Below, piece after piece: positions 1 to 9,064 of a DNA stretch of 64,000 bases (position 1 is the first letter of the stretch; the number at the start of each line of letters is the position of its first letter). Below the pieces are notes generated by a model. The model saw only the letters and a program-made list of their open reading frames with translations, searched no databases and was not told the DNA's origin. The DNA is from UBA1479 sp002706405 (GTDB taxonomy: Bacteria; Pseudomonadota; Alphaproteobacteria; Rhodospirillales; Casp-alpha2), in contig CAXATO010000015.1 of assembly GCA_963972255.1 (NCBI GenBank), forward strand, positions 43,753-107,752, given 5' to 3'. Both the position numbers and the translations under genes were made by a program.

Positions 1-834
1 GACCGCACCAACACCCAGATCCAGGGTCTGGCCCAGGCGGCGGAAAAAATCGGCGAGGTGGTCAGCCTGATCACCGACATCGCCGAACAGACCAACCTGC
101 TGGCCCTCAACGCCACCATCGAGGCGGCCCGCGCCGGCGACGCCGGCAAAGGCTTTGCCGTGGTGGCCAGCGAGGTCAAGAACCTGGCCAATCAGACGGC
201 CAAGGCGACCGAGGAAATCGGCAAGCAGATCGGCGACATCCAGTCGGCGACGCAGAACAGCGTCGACGCCATCGCCGGCATCACCAAGACGATCTCGGAC
301 ATCAACGAGATTTCGTCGTCCGTGGCGGCGGCGGTCGAAGAGCAGGGCATGGCGACGCAGGAGATCGCGCGCAATGTCGAGCAGGCCGCCAGCGGCACCC
401 AGGAGGTGTCGTCCAACATCATCCAGGTGACCGAGGTGGCGGGCCAGTCAGGTGACGCGGCCTCGCAGCAGATGGAAGCGGCGGCGCAGGTCAAATCGGG
501 CATCGACCATATGAACGAGCGCCTGCTGGAGATCATCCGCGACAGCCAGGATCCGGAATATTCGACCCGTCACGCCATGGGACAGAGGGTTTCGGTCACG
601 GTGGGTGGCGTGGTCAAGGAGACGACGCTGCACTTCCTGTCCATGGGCGGCGGCGTGGTGCTCGACCGCGGGCTGGACGTCACGGAAGGGGATGCCTTCA
701 CCATCGACTTGCCGGACCTCGGGCCCTATCAAGCCTCCATCGTCGCCAAGACGGAGGACCATACGCATGCGCGCCTGGATATGGACGATGCGGAGGCCGA
801 ACGTCTGATGGCGTTCATCCGGGCCTTGGCTTAG
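1..834 (+). CDS. Methyl-accepting chemotaxis protein with C-terminal PilZ domain (5' end missing)
   Basis: Only the last 277 residues are in the window; the frame is open from base 1, so the sensor and membrane part lies upstream. The visible part begins inside the cytoplasmic signalling domain and carries the hairpin-tip motif EQTNLLALNATIEAARAG, which in this family contacts CheW and CheA. A region of about 90 residues starting near 'PEYSTRHAMGQRV' follows and looks like a PilZ domain. Its RxxxR-like part is present (TRHAMGQRV), but the D/NxSxxG motif reads FLSMGG, so the usual acidic or Asn position is lost. MCPs ending in PilZ are known in Azospirillum (Tlp1), where c-di-GMP tunes chemotaxis. 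Whether this copy still binds c-di-GMP is uncertain. Confidence 0.9.
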   Translation, partial: DRTNTQIQGLAQAAEKIGEVVSLITDIAEQTNLLALNATIEAARAGDAGKGFAVVASEVKNLANQTAKATEEIGKQIGDIQSATQNSVDAIAGITKTISDINEISSSVAAAVEEQGMATQEIARNVEQAASGTQEVSSNIIQVTEVAGQSGDAASQQMEAAAQVKSGIDHMNERLLEIIRDSQDPEYSTRHAMGQRVSVTVGGVVKETTLHFLSMGGGVVLDRGLDVTEGDAFTIDLPDLGPYQASIVAKTEDHTHARLDMDDAEAERLMAFIRALA

Positions 835-872
835 GGCGCTGCTGCGGTTTTGCGGGTTTCGGGCCGCCGGGA

Positions 873-1493
873 TCAGACTTCCGGCGCGCCCGGTCCGCCC
901 GTGAAGCGGTAGTAATACCACAGCATCAGGGCCGCAGTGGACCGCCAAGGCCGCCAGCGTTCGGCGATGACGGCCAGTTCCTTCGGCTTGGGCCGGGCAT
1001 CCAGGCCCATCAGGCGGGCGGCTGATTCGGCAAGCGCGAGATCCCCAGACGGCATGACGTCGGGCCGTCCCAGCGCGAACATCAGATAGATTTCGGCCGT
1101 CCATTGGCCGATGCCCTTCAGGCGGGTCAGGGTTTCCAGGACCTCGCCGTCGGGGGCGTGGTGCAGGGCGGCGAAATCCAATTCGCCCGCCACCACGGCG
1201 TCGGCCACGCCCCGGATGTATTTGACCTTCGGCCGGGACAGGCCCAAGGCGCGCAGGTCATCGTCGGTCTTGGCGAGAACGGCCTCGGCGCTCACCGTGC
1301 CCAATCCGGCTTCGACCCGGCGCAGGATGGCGGCCCCGGCATGGGCCGAGACCTGTTGGCCGATGATGCTGGCGACGATGGCCGGGAATCCGTCCGGGCG
1401 TCGGCGGGGCAGGGGGGCGCCAGCTTCCGCATAGGCGCGGGCCATGTATTCGCATTGGTCGACCAGTTCCAGAAGGCCGGGCGTGGCGGGCAT
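873..1493 (-). CDS. DNA-3-methyladenine glycosylase II (AlkA-type, HhH-GPD)
   Basis: This 206-residue base-excision repair enzyme should remove alkylated purines from DNA. The HhH-GPD signature is clear: the helix-hairpin-helix LKGIGQWTAEIYLMFALG is followed by PSGDLAL, whose Asp matches the catalytic aspartate of AlkA. An upstream FPAIVASIIGQQVSAHAG helix matches the family's 'QQ(V/I)S' region. The short length fits the single-domain alphaproteobacterial form, which lacks the N-terminal AlkA domain. The start lies 9 bases after the stop of the alcohol dehydrogenase gene, so the two are probably co-transcribed, although no functional link is obvious. Confidence 0.9.
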   Translation of the reverse strand: MPATPGLLELVDQCEYMARAYAEAGAPLPRRRPDGFPAIVASIIGQQVSAHAGAAILRRVEAGLGTVSAEAVLAKTDDDLRALGLSRPKVKYIRGVADAVVAGELDFAALHHAPDGEVLETLTRLKGIGQWTAEIYLMFALGRPDVMPSGDLALAESAARLMGLDARPKPKELAVIAERWRPWRSTAALMLWYYYRFTGGPGAPEV

Positions 1494-1502
1494 GAGGTTA
1501 TC

Positions 1503-2693
1503 CTATCCCAGCGTTCCGGCGAGCGCCCGGTCCATGACGCCGCGTAGCGCCGCCGCGTCCACGGGCACCGGGTTTTCGCGCGCGGTGACGTCCCCGGCGG
1601 CGGTTTCCGCCAGGGCTTCCAAATCGTCCTCGCCGACGCCAAGGCCATCCAGGGTATGGGGAATGTCGAAGGTCTCGCGGATTTCCAGCGTCCAGTCCAG
1701 CAGGCCGGTGAAATCGGCCCGGGGCAGACCCATGCAGCGGGCCAGCACGGCAGAGCGTTCGTCGATGGCGGCCCGGTTGTGGTCCAGGACATAGGGTAGG
1801 ACCACGGCGTTGGTCAGGCCGTGGTGGCTATCCTTATGTGCCCCGATGGCGTGGGAGATCGCATGCACCGCCCCCAGTCCCTTGTTGAAGGCGACCGCCC
1901 CCATGGCGGCGGCGGCCATCATCTGGGTCCGGGCTTCGATGTCGTGGCCGTCGGCGACGGCGCGCGGCAGCCAGGCGGCGATCAGGCGCATGCCCTCGGC
2001 GGCGATGCCGTCACACAGGGGATTGTAGGTGGTGGCGCAATAGGCCTCGATGCAATGCACGGCGGCGTCCATGCCGGTCCAGGCGGTCAGGTTCGCTGGT
2101 AGACCGATCACAAGCTCCGGGTCGCAGATCACCGTGCGGGCCAGCAGGTTGGCGTGATAGAGGATGCGTTTGGTCCGGCTGCCTTCGTCCGAGATGACGG
2201 CGGCATAGCCCATTTCCGATCCGGTGCCGGATGTTGTCGGTACCGCGATCACGGGGGCGATCGCCGTGCCGTCGATTTCCCGATAGCGCGGCCCGCCGAC
2301 GGCATAGTCGAGAACCGGCCCGTCGTGACCGGCCTGCAGGGCGACGGCCTTGGCCGCGTCCATGGCCGAGCCGCCGCCGATGGCGACGATGCCGTCATGC
2401 TCGCCGTTCCGATAGGCGGCTGCGCCGTCGGCGACATTCGCCGCCGTGGGGTTGGATTTGACCTGGGAGAACACCTGCGGAGCGAGACCGGCGTCGGTCA
2501 GAAAGGTCTCGGCCCCGGCAATGATGTCCGATCCCGCGAGACCCGCGTCGGTGACGATCAGCGGTCGCTTGATGCCCAGACGGGCCGTGGTCTTGCCCAA
2601 CTCGCTCAGGCGACCGGGGCCGAAGCGCACGGTGGTGGGAAAGGGCCAGATGGCGGACAGGCGGGCGGGGTCGACGGTCATGGAGAAAGGCAT
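1503..2693 (-). CDS. Iron-containing alcohol dehydrogenase
   Basis: This 396-residue protein is a group III (Fe-dependent) NAD(P)-linked alcohol dehydrogenase. The nucleotide-binding GGGS motif is at residues 106-109 and the TTSGTGSE segment near 153-160. Metal ligands can be placed at D209, H213, H277 and H291, with the same 14-residue spacing of the last two as in FucO-type enzymes. The physiological alcohol cannot be told from sequence. A second in-frame ATG (base 2681, residue 5) has an AGGA about 10 bases upstream and may be the real start. The glycosylase gene follows directly. Confidence 0.9.
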   Translation of the reverse strand: MPFSMTVDPARLSAIWPFPTTVRFGPGRLSELGKTTARLGIKRPLIVTDAGLAGSDIIAGAETFLTDAGLAPQVFSQVKSNPTAANVADGAAAYRNGEHDGIVAIGGGSAMDAAKAVALQAGHDGPVLDYAVGGPRYREIDGTAIAPVIAVPTTSGTGSEMGYAAVISDEGSRTKRILYHANLLARTVICDPELVIGLPANLTAWTGMDAAVHCIEAYCATTYNPLCDGIAAEGMRLIAAWLPRAVADGHDIEARTQMMAAAAMGAVAFNKGLGAVHAISHAIGAHKDSHHGLTNAVVLPYVLDHNRAAIDERSAVLARCMGLPRADFTGLLDWTLEIRETFDIPHTLDGLGVGEDDLEALAETAAGDVTARENPVPVDAAALRGVMDRALAGTLG

Positions 2694-2751
2694 CCTGTAG
2701 GTCGGTTACGGGGCGCCAGTTTCCCCAGGCCGGAGTTAAATGTCCACCGCC

Positions 2752-3381
2752 CTAGAAATCGACCGTCGCCAGCGCGCGGGTCACCTTCGTCTGGGCCCAG
2801 GTTGTGGGGGGCGCCGGCGGCTGGTTCTCCGAGGGGATGCTCGTCCCCTGGCCGATGGTGTTCAGTTCCACCGTGCCCGCCCGCGTGGTGACCGTGACGG
2901 CGGCGCCCTCCAGCAGAGCGACCTCGAAGGCGCTGTCCAAGGTGCCGCCCCAGACCGTGGTGCCGCGGATGCCGATGGTCGCCGTGTTGGTGGCGACGGT
3001 CATGGCGTCGGGATTTCGCGCGGCGATTGCGCCGGATGCCGCCTTGAAGGCGCCGGACAGGAGACGCAGGGAGATGCTTTCCTTGGACGGCGTATCCTCG
3101 AAATCCGACAGGGCGAACGTCGCCCGTTCGCCCAAGGTCACGACGGACCCGTCGCGCAGGGAAAATTCAAGACGAGCCCCTGCGCCGGTGGAAATCACGT
3201 CACTGACAAGAACGTCGCTGCCGACCGACAAGGGGCGGGGCATCGCATTCTGCATGGCCGTGGCGCCGTTCTTCAGGCGCAGGACCTTGCCCACGACGTC
3301 TCCCTCGGCGGCTTGTGCCGCAGGCCCCGCGATCATCAGGAACAGGGCGCCAATCAGCCCTATGATCGTTATTCTGCGCAT
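2752..3381 (-). CDS. Exported FecR-domain protein
   Basis: This protein of about 209 residues has a signal peptide (MRRITIIGLIGALFLMIAG, cleavage near AAQAAEG) and then a FecR domain containing the typical 'TGxxARLEFSLRDGSVVTLG' block and an 'ATIGIRGTTVW' segment. The ATG at 3381 is preferred over a GTG at 3396 because GGGAGA lies 7-8 bases ahead of it. Stand-alone exported FecR proteins lack the transmembrane anti-sigma part of classical FecR. Their role is not defined; they are probably periplasmic. No sigma factor or TonB receptor gene is adjacent. The next gene upstream (cobC) is divergent. Confidence 0.85.
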   Translation of the reverse strand: MRRITIIGLIGALFLMIAGPAAQAAEGDVVGKVLRLKNGATAMQNAMPRPLSVGSDVLVSDVISTGAGARLEFSLRDGSVVTLGERATFALSDFEDTPSKESISLRLLSGAFKAASGAIAARNPDAMTVATNTATIGIRGTTVWGGTLDSAFEVALLEGAAVTVTTRAGTVELNTIGQGTSIPSENQPPAPPTTWAQTKVTRALATVDF

Positions 3382-3573
3382 GAGCGATTCTCCCACATTC
3401 CCGGATCGGCGTACCCGCCGAGACGACCAAGGTCCGCGTCCAATTAGGCGATAATGTGGCCTACTGGGGGACTTTCGTCCATGGCCGGGGTGGTGATAGT
3501 GATCCTATGTCGCGGCCCGGTATGGGCCGGCGGCGAATTGGGGGTACACTGCCCCGACAAATTGGGAGCGCCC

Positions 3574-4617
3574 GTGCCACGACAAGACGGAAAAATTGGG
3601 ATCGACGGGCACGGCGGTGACCTGGCCGCCGCCTTGGTTCGCTTTGGTCCGTCCCCGGACGGCTGGATCGATCTATCCACCGGCATCAACCCGACCCCCT
3701 ATCCGCATCTGGAGGTGTCCCCGGATGCCTGGGCACGGTTGCCGCAGTCCTCCGCCCTCGATGCGTTGAAACGGGCCGCGGCGGATGCCTATGGCGCCGC
3801 CGGACCGGACCTGATCGCCTGCGCGCCGGGAACCCAGGCGGTGATCCAGGCACTGCCCCGGGTGCTGGGCGTGCACCGGTTGGCGATCCTTGGTCCCACT
3901 TATGCGGAACACGGGGCGGCCTGGCGCGCCGCGGGGGCCGACGTAACCGAAGTCTCCGATCTGCCGGCGCCGGACCGATCCCTGGTGCTGGTCAATCCCA
4001 ACAATCCGGACGGCCGCACGGCCGGGCCGGGCCGCCTGACGGCCTGGGCCCGCGACGCGGCGGCGGCCGGCCAGTGGCTGATCATTGACGAGGCCTTCGC
4101 CGACGTCCGCCCGGACATCAGCCTTGTTGGCTCCTTGCCGCTGGCGAATGTCGTCGTCCTGCGGTCCTTTGGAAAGTTTCATGGGCTCGCGGGCCTGCGT
4201 TTGGGCTTCGCCCTTGCGGAACCGGATGTGGTCCGCCGCCTGGAAGCCGATCTGGGACCCTGGGCTGTCGCGGGGCCGGCGCAGGAGATTGGTGCCCGGG
4301 CACTGACCGATCACGCCTGGGCGGCGGCTGAACGCACCCACTTGTCGGCCCGGATGGTCCGGCTTCGGGATCTGCTGACAGAGGCGGGTCTGGGCATCGT
4401 CGGCGGCACGGACCTGTTCGTGCTGACCGAGCACGGCGACGCATTCGCCCTGTACGACCATCTCGGAGAGGCGGGTATTCTCGTCCGGCGGTTTGCGACG
4501 AATTCAAAATGGCTGCGGTTCGGGCTGCCGGGGCCGGAAGAACATTGGCGGCGCCTGCAAACGGCGCTCACGGCCTTCAACGGGACCATATGCGTCCCCG
4601 ACCGTCGCCATGGCTGA
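3574..4617 (+). CDS. cobC: Threonine-phosphate decarboxylase, cobalamin pathway
   Basis: This is a PLP-dependent class I/II aminotransferase-fold enzyme of about 347 residues. Its family decarboxylates L-threonine O-3-phosphate to the aminopropanol phosphate arm of cobalamin. It shows the early 'HGGDLAAA' and 'DLSTGINPTPYP' motifs typical of CobC/CobD, a NPNNPDGR substrate-region motif, DEAFAD, and the Schiff-base lysine in SFGKFHGLAGLRLGFA. The GTG at 3574 is chosen because GGGAG lies about 7 bases upstream and the residues ahead of it look non-coding. No other cobalamin gene and no B12 riboswitch is seen nearby, so the gene is an orphan here. Its end overlaps the next gene by 8 bases. Confidence 0.88.
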   Translation: MPRQDGKIGIDGHGGDLAAALVRFGPSPDGWIDLSTGINPTPYPHLEVSPDAWARLPQSSALDALKRAAADAYGAAGPDLIACAPGTQAVIQALPRVLGVHRLAILGPTYAEHGAAWRAAGADVTEVSDLPAPDRSLVLVNPNNPDGRTAGPGRLTAWARDAAAAGQWLIIDEAFADVRPDISLVGSLPLANVVVLRSFGKFHGLAGLRLGFALAEPDVVRRLEADLGPWAVAGPAQEIGARALTDHAWAAAERTHLSARMVRLRDLLTEAGLGIVGGTDLFVLTEHGDAFALYDHLGEAGILVRRFATNSKWLRFGLPGPEEHWRRLQTALTAFNGTICVPDRRHG

Positions 4618-6376
4618 GGCGATGGACGCCCTGGCGCGGGCGATCACCCGTCATCAGGCCGGCGCGCTTGATGACGCGGCGCGTGCCTACCGCGCGATCC
4701 TTGCCGATCATCCCGATCACGCGGATGCCCTGCATCTTCTGGGGCTGGTGCATTTCCAGACAGGCGACGCGGCTGCGGCGACGGACCATATCCGCCGCGC
4801 CATCGCCATCGATCCTCGTGTCGCCATGTACCATGCCAATCTGGGCCGGGTCCTGATGGCCCAAGACCGGGCGGCGGACGCGGTCGAGGCTTATCGCGAA
4901 GCCGTGGCATTGTCGCCCAAGGATGCCGCCGTGCATTCCGACCTGGCGGCGGCCCTGGTGACCACGGGGGATTTCGATGCCGCGCGGTCGCGGGCCCGTC
5001 TGGCCCTGGAACTGGACCCCAACCTGGCGCCGGCGCATCTCAACCTTGGCCTGGCCCTGCAGGCCGGCGGCGCGTCGTCGGCGAGTGGCGCCGAGGCCTG
5101 CTTTCAGCGCGCGGCGGCGCTTGACCCCAACCTGGCCGACGCCCATCAGGCCCTGGGACAACTACATCAGGCACGGGGCGAGGACGACGCGGCCATGGAA
5201 TGCTACCGCCAGGCCATCCGCGTCCAGCCCGGGATGGCCGAAGCCCGTTGCAACCTGGGCAACCTCCTGCGCGAGCGTCTCGACCTCTCGGCCGCCCTGG
5301 CGCAATACGACGCGGGTCTGGAAAACGCGCCCGGCGTCGCCGCCCTGCACGCCAACAAGGGGGTGGCGCTGCATGAGTTGGGGCGGTTCGACGACGCCTT
5401 GGCGTCCTACGACCGCGCCCTGGCGCTTGATCCGGATGACGCGGAATGCCAGCGCAACCGGGCCATGACCCTGCTGTTGTTGGGCCGTTTCGCCGACGGC
5501 TGGGAGGCCTATGAGGCTCGCTGGCACACGGCACGTTTCAAAGGCCAAGCCCGGGCCAGGCAGAAGCCGCGCTGGACTGCGGGCGGCGGCGGTGGCGCGA
5601 CGGTTCTGCTCCGCGCGGAACAGGGGCTCGGCGATACGCTACAGTTCGCCCGCTACGCCCCCATGGTGGCGGCGGCCGGCCAGCGTGTCGTTCTGGAATG
5701 CCCGGGGGCCCTGGTCCGCTTGATGACGTCGCTGGACGGCGTCGTACAGGTCATCGAACAGGGCGGCGGCAGTCCGCCGCCACGCCATGATTATCAGGTT
5801 CCCCTGATGTCCTTGCCGGGCGAATTCGCGACGGACCTCTCGACGATACCGGCCGATGTGCCGTATCTGCGGGCCGCCGAAAGCGATACCGCCGTGTGGC
5901 GCCGCCGCCTGGAAAAGGTTGCGGGGCCGCGCATCGGCATTGCCTGGAAGGGCAGCCCGGATCATCCCCGCGACCGGGTGCGTAGCCCCGGCCTGGCGCC
6001 GCTGCTGCCGTTGCTCAAGCTGCCGGGGGCGGCCTTCGTCTCGCTGCAAAAGGATGGCGCCCCGGATCTTGCAGCGCATGGTGCCACGGCCGTCATCGAC
6101 ATGACCGCGGACTTGAGCGACTTCGCGGCAACGGCGGCCCTGGTCGACTGCCTTGATCTGATCGTGACCTGCGATACCGCGGTCGGCCATCTGGCGGGGG
6201 CGCTGGGACGGCCGGTGGCGATGCTGCTGCCTCATGTCCCGGAATGGCGCTGGCTGCTGGAACGGGACGACACCCCCTGGTATCCCACGATGCGCCTGTT
6301 CCGCCAACCGGCGGCGGGGGACTGGGACGGCGCCATTGACGCCCTTGGCGTCTATATTAGTCGCCATTGGTTGTGA
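4610..6376 (+). CDS. TPR protein with glycosyltransferase-like C-terminal domain
   Basis: The ATG at 4610 overlaps the cobC stop, giving a 588-residue product. Residues up to about 330 are successive tetratricopeptide repeats, each with the Gly/Ala and 'DP' (or P) pattern, for example ALHLLGLVHFQTGD and ALASYDRALALDPDD. The C-terminal part (from about LLRAEQGLGDTLQFARYAP onward) resembles the glycosyltransferase family 9/41-like domain of large TPR proteins common in Magnetospirillum and relatives, ending with CDTAVGHLAGALGRPVA. No signal peptide or membrane segment is visible. Which target, if any, is glycosylated is unknown. The 8-base overlap suggests translational coupling to cobC. Confidence 0.82.
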   Translation: MAEAMDALARAITRHQAGALDDAARAYRAILADHPDHADALHLLGLVHFQTGDAAAATDHIRRAIAIDPRVAMYHANLGRVLMAQDRAADAVEAYREAVALSPKDAAVHSDLAAALVTTGDFDAARSRARLALELDPNLAPAHLNLGLALQAGGASSASGAEACFQRAAALDPNLADAHQALGQLHQARGEDDAAMECYRQAIRVQPGMAEARCNLGNLLRERLDLSAALAQYDAGLENAPGVAALHANKGVALHELGRFDDALASYDRALALDPDDAECQRNRAMTLLLLGRFADGWEAYEARWHTARFKGQARARQKPRWTAGGGGGATVLLRAEQGLGDTLQFARYAPMVAAAGQRVVLECPGALVRLMTSLDGVVQVIEQGGGSPPPRHDYQVPLMSLPGEFATDLSTIPADVPYLRAAESDTAVWRRRLEKVAGPRIGIAWKGSPDHPRDRVRSPGLAPLLPLLKLPGAAFVSLQKDGAPDLAAHGATAVIDMTADLSDFAATAALVDCLDLIVTCDTAVGHLAGALGRPVAMLLPHVPEWRWLLERDDTPWYPTMRLFRQPAAGDWDGAIDALGVYISRHWL

Positions 6377-6523
6377 ATACATAACAATTCATTCGTGAAG
6401 ATTAGTACCCGATATGTAAAAGTGGCGGCCAGTGCTTGGCGCGTGAAGAAGATCATGGCACCATTTTCCCCTGTTCTATGAAAGCCGCCGAAAAGAGTGG
6501 CTGTCATGCATGGGGAGGTGCAT

Positions 6524-7957
6524 ATGCCTACAGTCCAAAGTGGGGCGGAGGCTGAATCCAAGCCGTCCGTTTCTCGCCAAATCGACTACGACAATTTTGC
6601 CAATGAAATCCTGAAACGGGTCGAAGACCTGAGTCTGGAACTGGCCGACGTGGCCGGGGACGTGGAATCCATTGCCAGCCATTTCCAACAGCAGACGGTC
6701 ATGGTCGATCAGATGCGCGAGAAGGCGCAGGAATTGATCGATGCCTTCAATCGGATCGATGCCGCCGGCAACGATACCTCGCGCGCGGCCCAGGAGGTTG
6801 GGGCGGTGATGAACGATTCCCGGGAACAGGTGACCGGGGCCGTGTCGCGCATCGCGGCCCTGGTCTCGTCCGTGACCAATATCGAACAGTCCCTGGGCGT
6901 GCTGGAAAAATCCCTCACTGGCGTAACCCGCATCACGCAGGACATTGAGGCCGTATCGAAGCAGACCAATCTTCTGGCCCTTAACGCCACGATCGAGGCC
7001 GCGCGCGCCGGTGAAGCGGGTAAGGGGTTCGCGGTCGTCGCGGGCGAGGTCAAGGCGCTCGCCAATCAGACGGGCAAGGCGACCGGCGCCATCGACGAGG
7101 CGGTCGCCGAACTGGTGTCCAACGTGTCCGGGTTGATGGATACCAGCCAAAAAACCATCGGAATGGCCGAGGAAGTGAACGCCGGCGTCGGCCAGATCAA
7201 CAGTGCCGTCGACGGCATCGGCCAGTCCATCGGCACCATGGAAAGCCAGGTCGAGGATATCGTCGGCGCGTCGTCGTCGTCGCGCGATCAATGCAATGCC
7301 TTCATCAACGAGATGGAACGCCTGGTCTCAAGCTTCAAGGAAACAGGCGAACGGCTGCAAACGGCCGAACAACGCGTCAGTTCCTTGCTTGAACGCGGCG
7401 AAGGGATGATCGGCCAAATCAACCAGGCGGGGCTTGAGACGTCGGACAGCCGGTTCATCCGTGAGATTCAGACGCGGGCCAACGAGATCGCCCGCCGCTT
7501 CGAGGCTGCGCTCGATGCCGGAGAAATTACGGAAGACGCTCTGTTCTCCGAGGCATATGAGCCGATCCCGGGCACCGATCCGGAGCAGTGCATGACGCCT
7601 TTCGTCACCCTGACCGACCGCCTGCTGCCGGACGTTCAGGAACCCATGCTGACCTTCGATGACAAGGTCGTGTTCTGCGCCGCCGTCGACCGCAATGGAT
7701 TTTTACCGACCCATAACCTCAAGTTTTCCCAGCCCCAGGGTGAGGACCCCGTGTGGAACAACGGCAATTGCCGCAACCGGCGCATGTTCAACGACCGCAC
7801 GGGCCTGCGCGCGGGCCAGAACACGCGGCCCTTTTTCCTGCAGACCTACCGCCGCGACATGGGCGGCGGGAACTTCGTGCTGATGAAGGATCTGTCGGCG
7901 CCGATCACCGTGCGGGGGCGGCATTGGGGCGGGTTGCGCCTGGGGTACAAGATCTAG
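6524..7957 (+). CDS. Soluble methyl-accepting chemotaxis protein with C-terminal sensor-like domain
   Basis: This 477-residue chemoreceptor has no transmembrane segment or signal peptide and so is cytoplasmic. Residues to about 100 are helical. The signalling core follows with the tip motif SKQTNLLALNATIEAARAG and AGKGFAVVAGEVKALANQ. After a coiled coil, roughly the last 150 residues form a globular domain with TFDDKVVFCAAVDRNGFLPTHN and the block WNNGNCRNRRMFNDRTGL. That domain is recurrent at the C-terminus of proteobacterial soluble MCPs and is presumed sensory, with unknown ligand. The ATG at 6524 is selected because GGGGAGG sits 6 bases ahead of it; an upstream in-frame start at 6497 has no such site. 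No che genes are nearby. Confidence 0.88.
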   Translation: MPTVQSGAEAESKPSVSRQIDYDNFANEILKRVEDLSLELADVAGDVESIASHFQQQTVMVDQMREKAQELIDAFNRIDAAGNDTSRAAQEVGAVMNDSREQVTGAVSRIAALVSSVTNIEQSLGVLEKSLTGVTRITQDIEAVSKQTNLLALNATIEAARAGEAGKGFAVVAGEVKALANQTGKATGAIDEAVAELVSNVSGLMDTSQKTIGMAEEVNAGVGQINSAVDGIGQSIGTMESQVEDIVGASSSSRDQCNAFINEMERLVSSFKETGERLQTAEQRVSSLLERGEGMIGQINQAGLETSDSRFIREIQTRANEIARRFEAALDAGEITEDALFSEAYEPIPGTDPEQCMTPFVTLTDRLLPDVQEPMLTFDDKVVFCAAVDRNGFLPTHNLKFSQPQGEDPVWNNGNCRNRRMFNDRTGLRAGQNTRPFFLQTYRRDMGGGNFVLMKDLSAPITVRGRHWGGLRLGYKI

Positions 7958-8092
7958 GATCGCCGCACTGACGCTGTCGCCTTCGTGCATTGCGCCGGGG
8001 GCGCATGATCTGTTAAGTCCAGCCTTGGATTTCATCCTCTCGGGCCGTCTGCCGGCGGCCCGGCGGCATCGCCGGAATGGAGAAACGTGAGA

Positions 8093-9055
8093 ATGACAAG
8101 GCTTTTGGTGCGTCTGGCGGTCGTCCTGTTGCTGACGGTCGCGGCGTTCTGGCCGGCGGGTCCGGCGCGGGCTCAGGCTGCCCAGGATTTCGAAGCCGGC
8201 GTTGCCGCCGCCAAGGCCGGCAGCCTGCCGCAGGCAATTGAGCTGTTCACCAAGGCAATCGAGGCCGGCACGCTGAACGATGGGGATCTGGCGCGCGTTC
8301 ACAACAATCGGGGCGCGACCCATCGTCGCATGGGTAACATCGACGCCGCGATCAATGATTTCTCCCGTGCGATCAAGTTACGCTCGAAGTATTTCCGCGC
8401 CTATGTGAACCGGGGTGCTGCCTATGGGGATGCCGGCAAGTTCAAGGACGCGGAAGAGGATTATGCCGAAGCGGCCAAGCTTCGACCGCAGGACATGACG
8501 ACGTTCATGGAGCGCGCCAAGACCCGCGCCCAGAGCGGTCGCCTGGATATCGCCATTCTAGACCTGAACGAAGTCCTTCGGGTGCAGCCACGCAACCGCG
8601 AGGCGCTCATCCTGCGGGGCAAATACTACCGCTCCCAGGGTGACTATAAGCGGGCGGTGCAGGACTTTACCTTGGCGATTGAATTGAAGGGCTCGGAGCC
8701 CGACTATTTCACCGAACGGGGCCTGACCCGGGCCTATCTCGAGGACTATCCGGCGGCCCTTTCCGATATGAACATGGCCGCCAATCTGGGCGCCAACAAT
8801 CCGGAAACTTTCTATTATCGAGGGCTGGTTCATGGTGCGCTCGGCAACCACGTCAGCGCCATCGAAGATTACAGCCGCGCCATTGCGTTAAAGCCGGGCT
8901 ACCTCGCCGCGCTTCATGCCCGGGCGCTCGCGGCCTTGGGCGCCGGTGATGCGGAGATGGCGCGAACGGATGCCCTGAAGGTTCTGGAACTGGACCCGGC
9001 CCATGCGGGCGCTGCACGGGTCATCAAGACCCTGGACGAGCCGCCGATCCGCTAG
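8093..9055 (+). CDS. Exported tetratricopeptide repeat protein
   Basis: This protein of about 320 residues starts with a signal peptide (TRLLVRLAVVLLLTVAAFWP, cleavage near ARAQA). It then consists almost wholly of TPR units; repeats such as VHNNRGATHRRMGNIDAAIN, AYVNRGAAYGDAGKFKDAEE and FYYRGLVHGALGNHVSAIED are easily aligned. It is presumably a periplasmic scaffold; no catalytic domain is seen. A GTG two codons upstream (8087) is an alternative start; GGAG at 8079-8082 is better spaced for the ATG. It converges on the glycosyltransferase gene with about 10 bases between the stops. Confidence 0.83.
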   Translation: MTRLLVRLAVVLLLTVAAFWPAGPARAQAAQDFEAGVAAAKAGSLPQAIELFTKAIEAGTLNDGDLARVHNNRGATHRRMGNIDAAINDFSRAIKLRSKYFRAYVNRGAAYGDAGKFKDAEEDYAEAAKLRPQDMTTFMERAKTRAQSGRLDIAILDLNEVLRVQPRNREALILRGKYYRSQGDYKRAVQDFTLAIELKGSEPDYFTERGLTRAYLEDYPAALSDMNMAANLGANNPETFYYRGLVHGALGNHVSAIEDYSRAIALKPGYLAALHARALAALGAGDAEMARTDALKVLELDPAHAGAARVIKTLDEPPIR

Positions 9056-9064
9056 GGGGCCGGC

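Noticed and set aside
3437..3573. Possible cobalamin riboswitch ahead of cobC
   Set aside because: I could not find the B12-box core or the expected paired elements; the region only has repeated AATTGGG words.
7958..8086. Hairpin with GGGCCG / CGGCCC arms between the soluble MCP gene and the TPR gene as a terminator
   Set aside because: No T run follows it and GC-rich chance pairing is common here.
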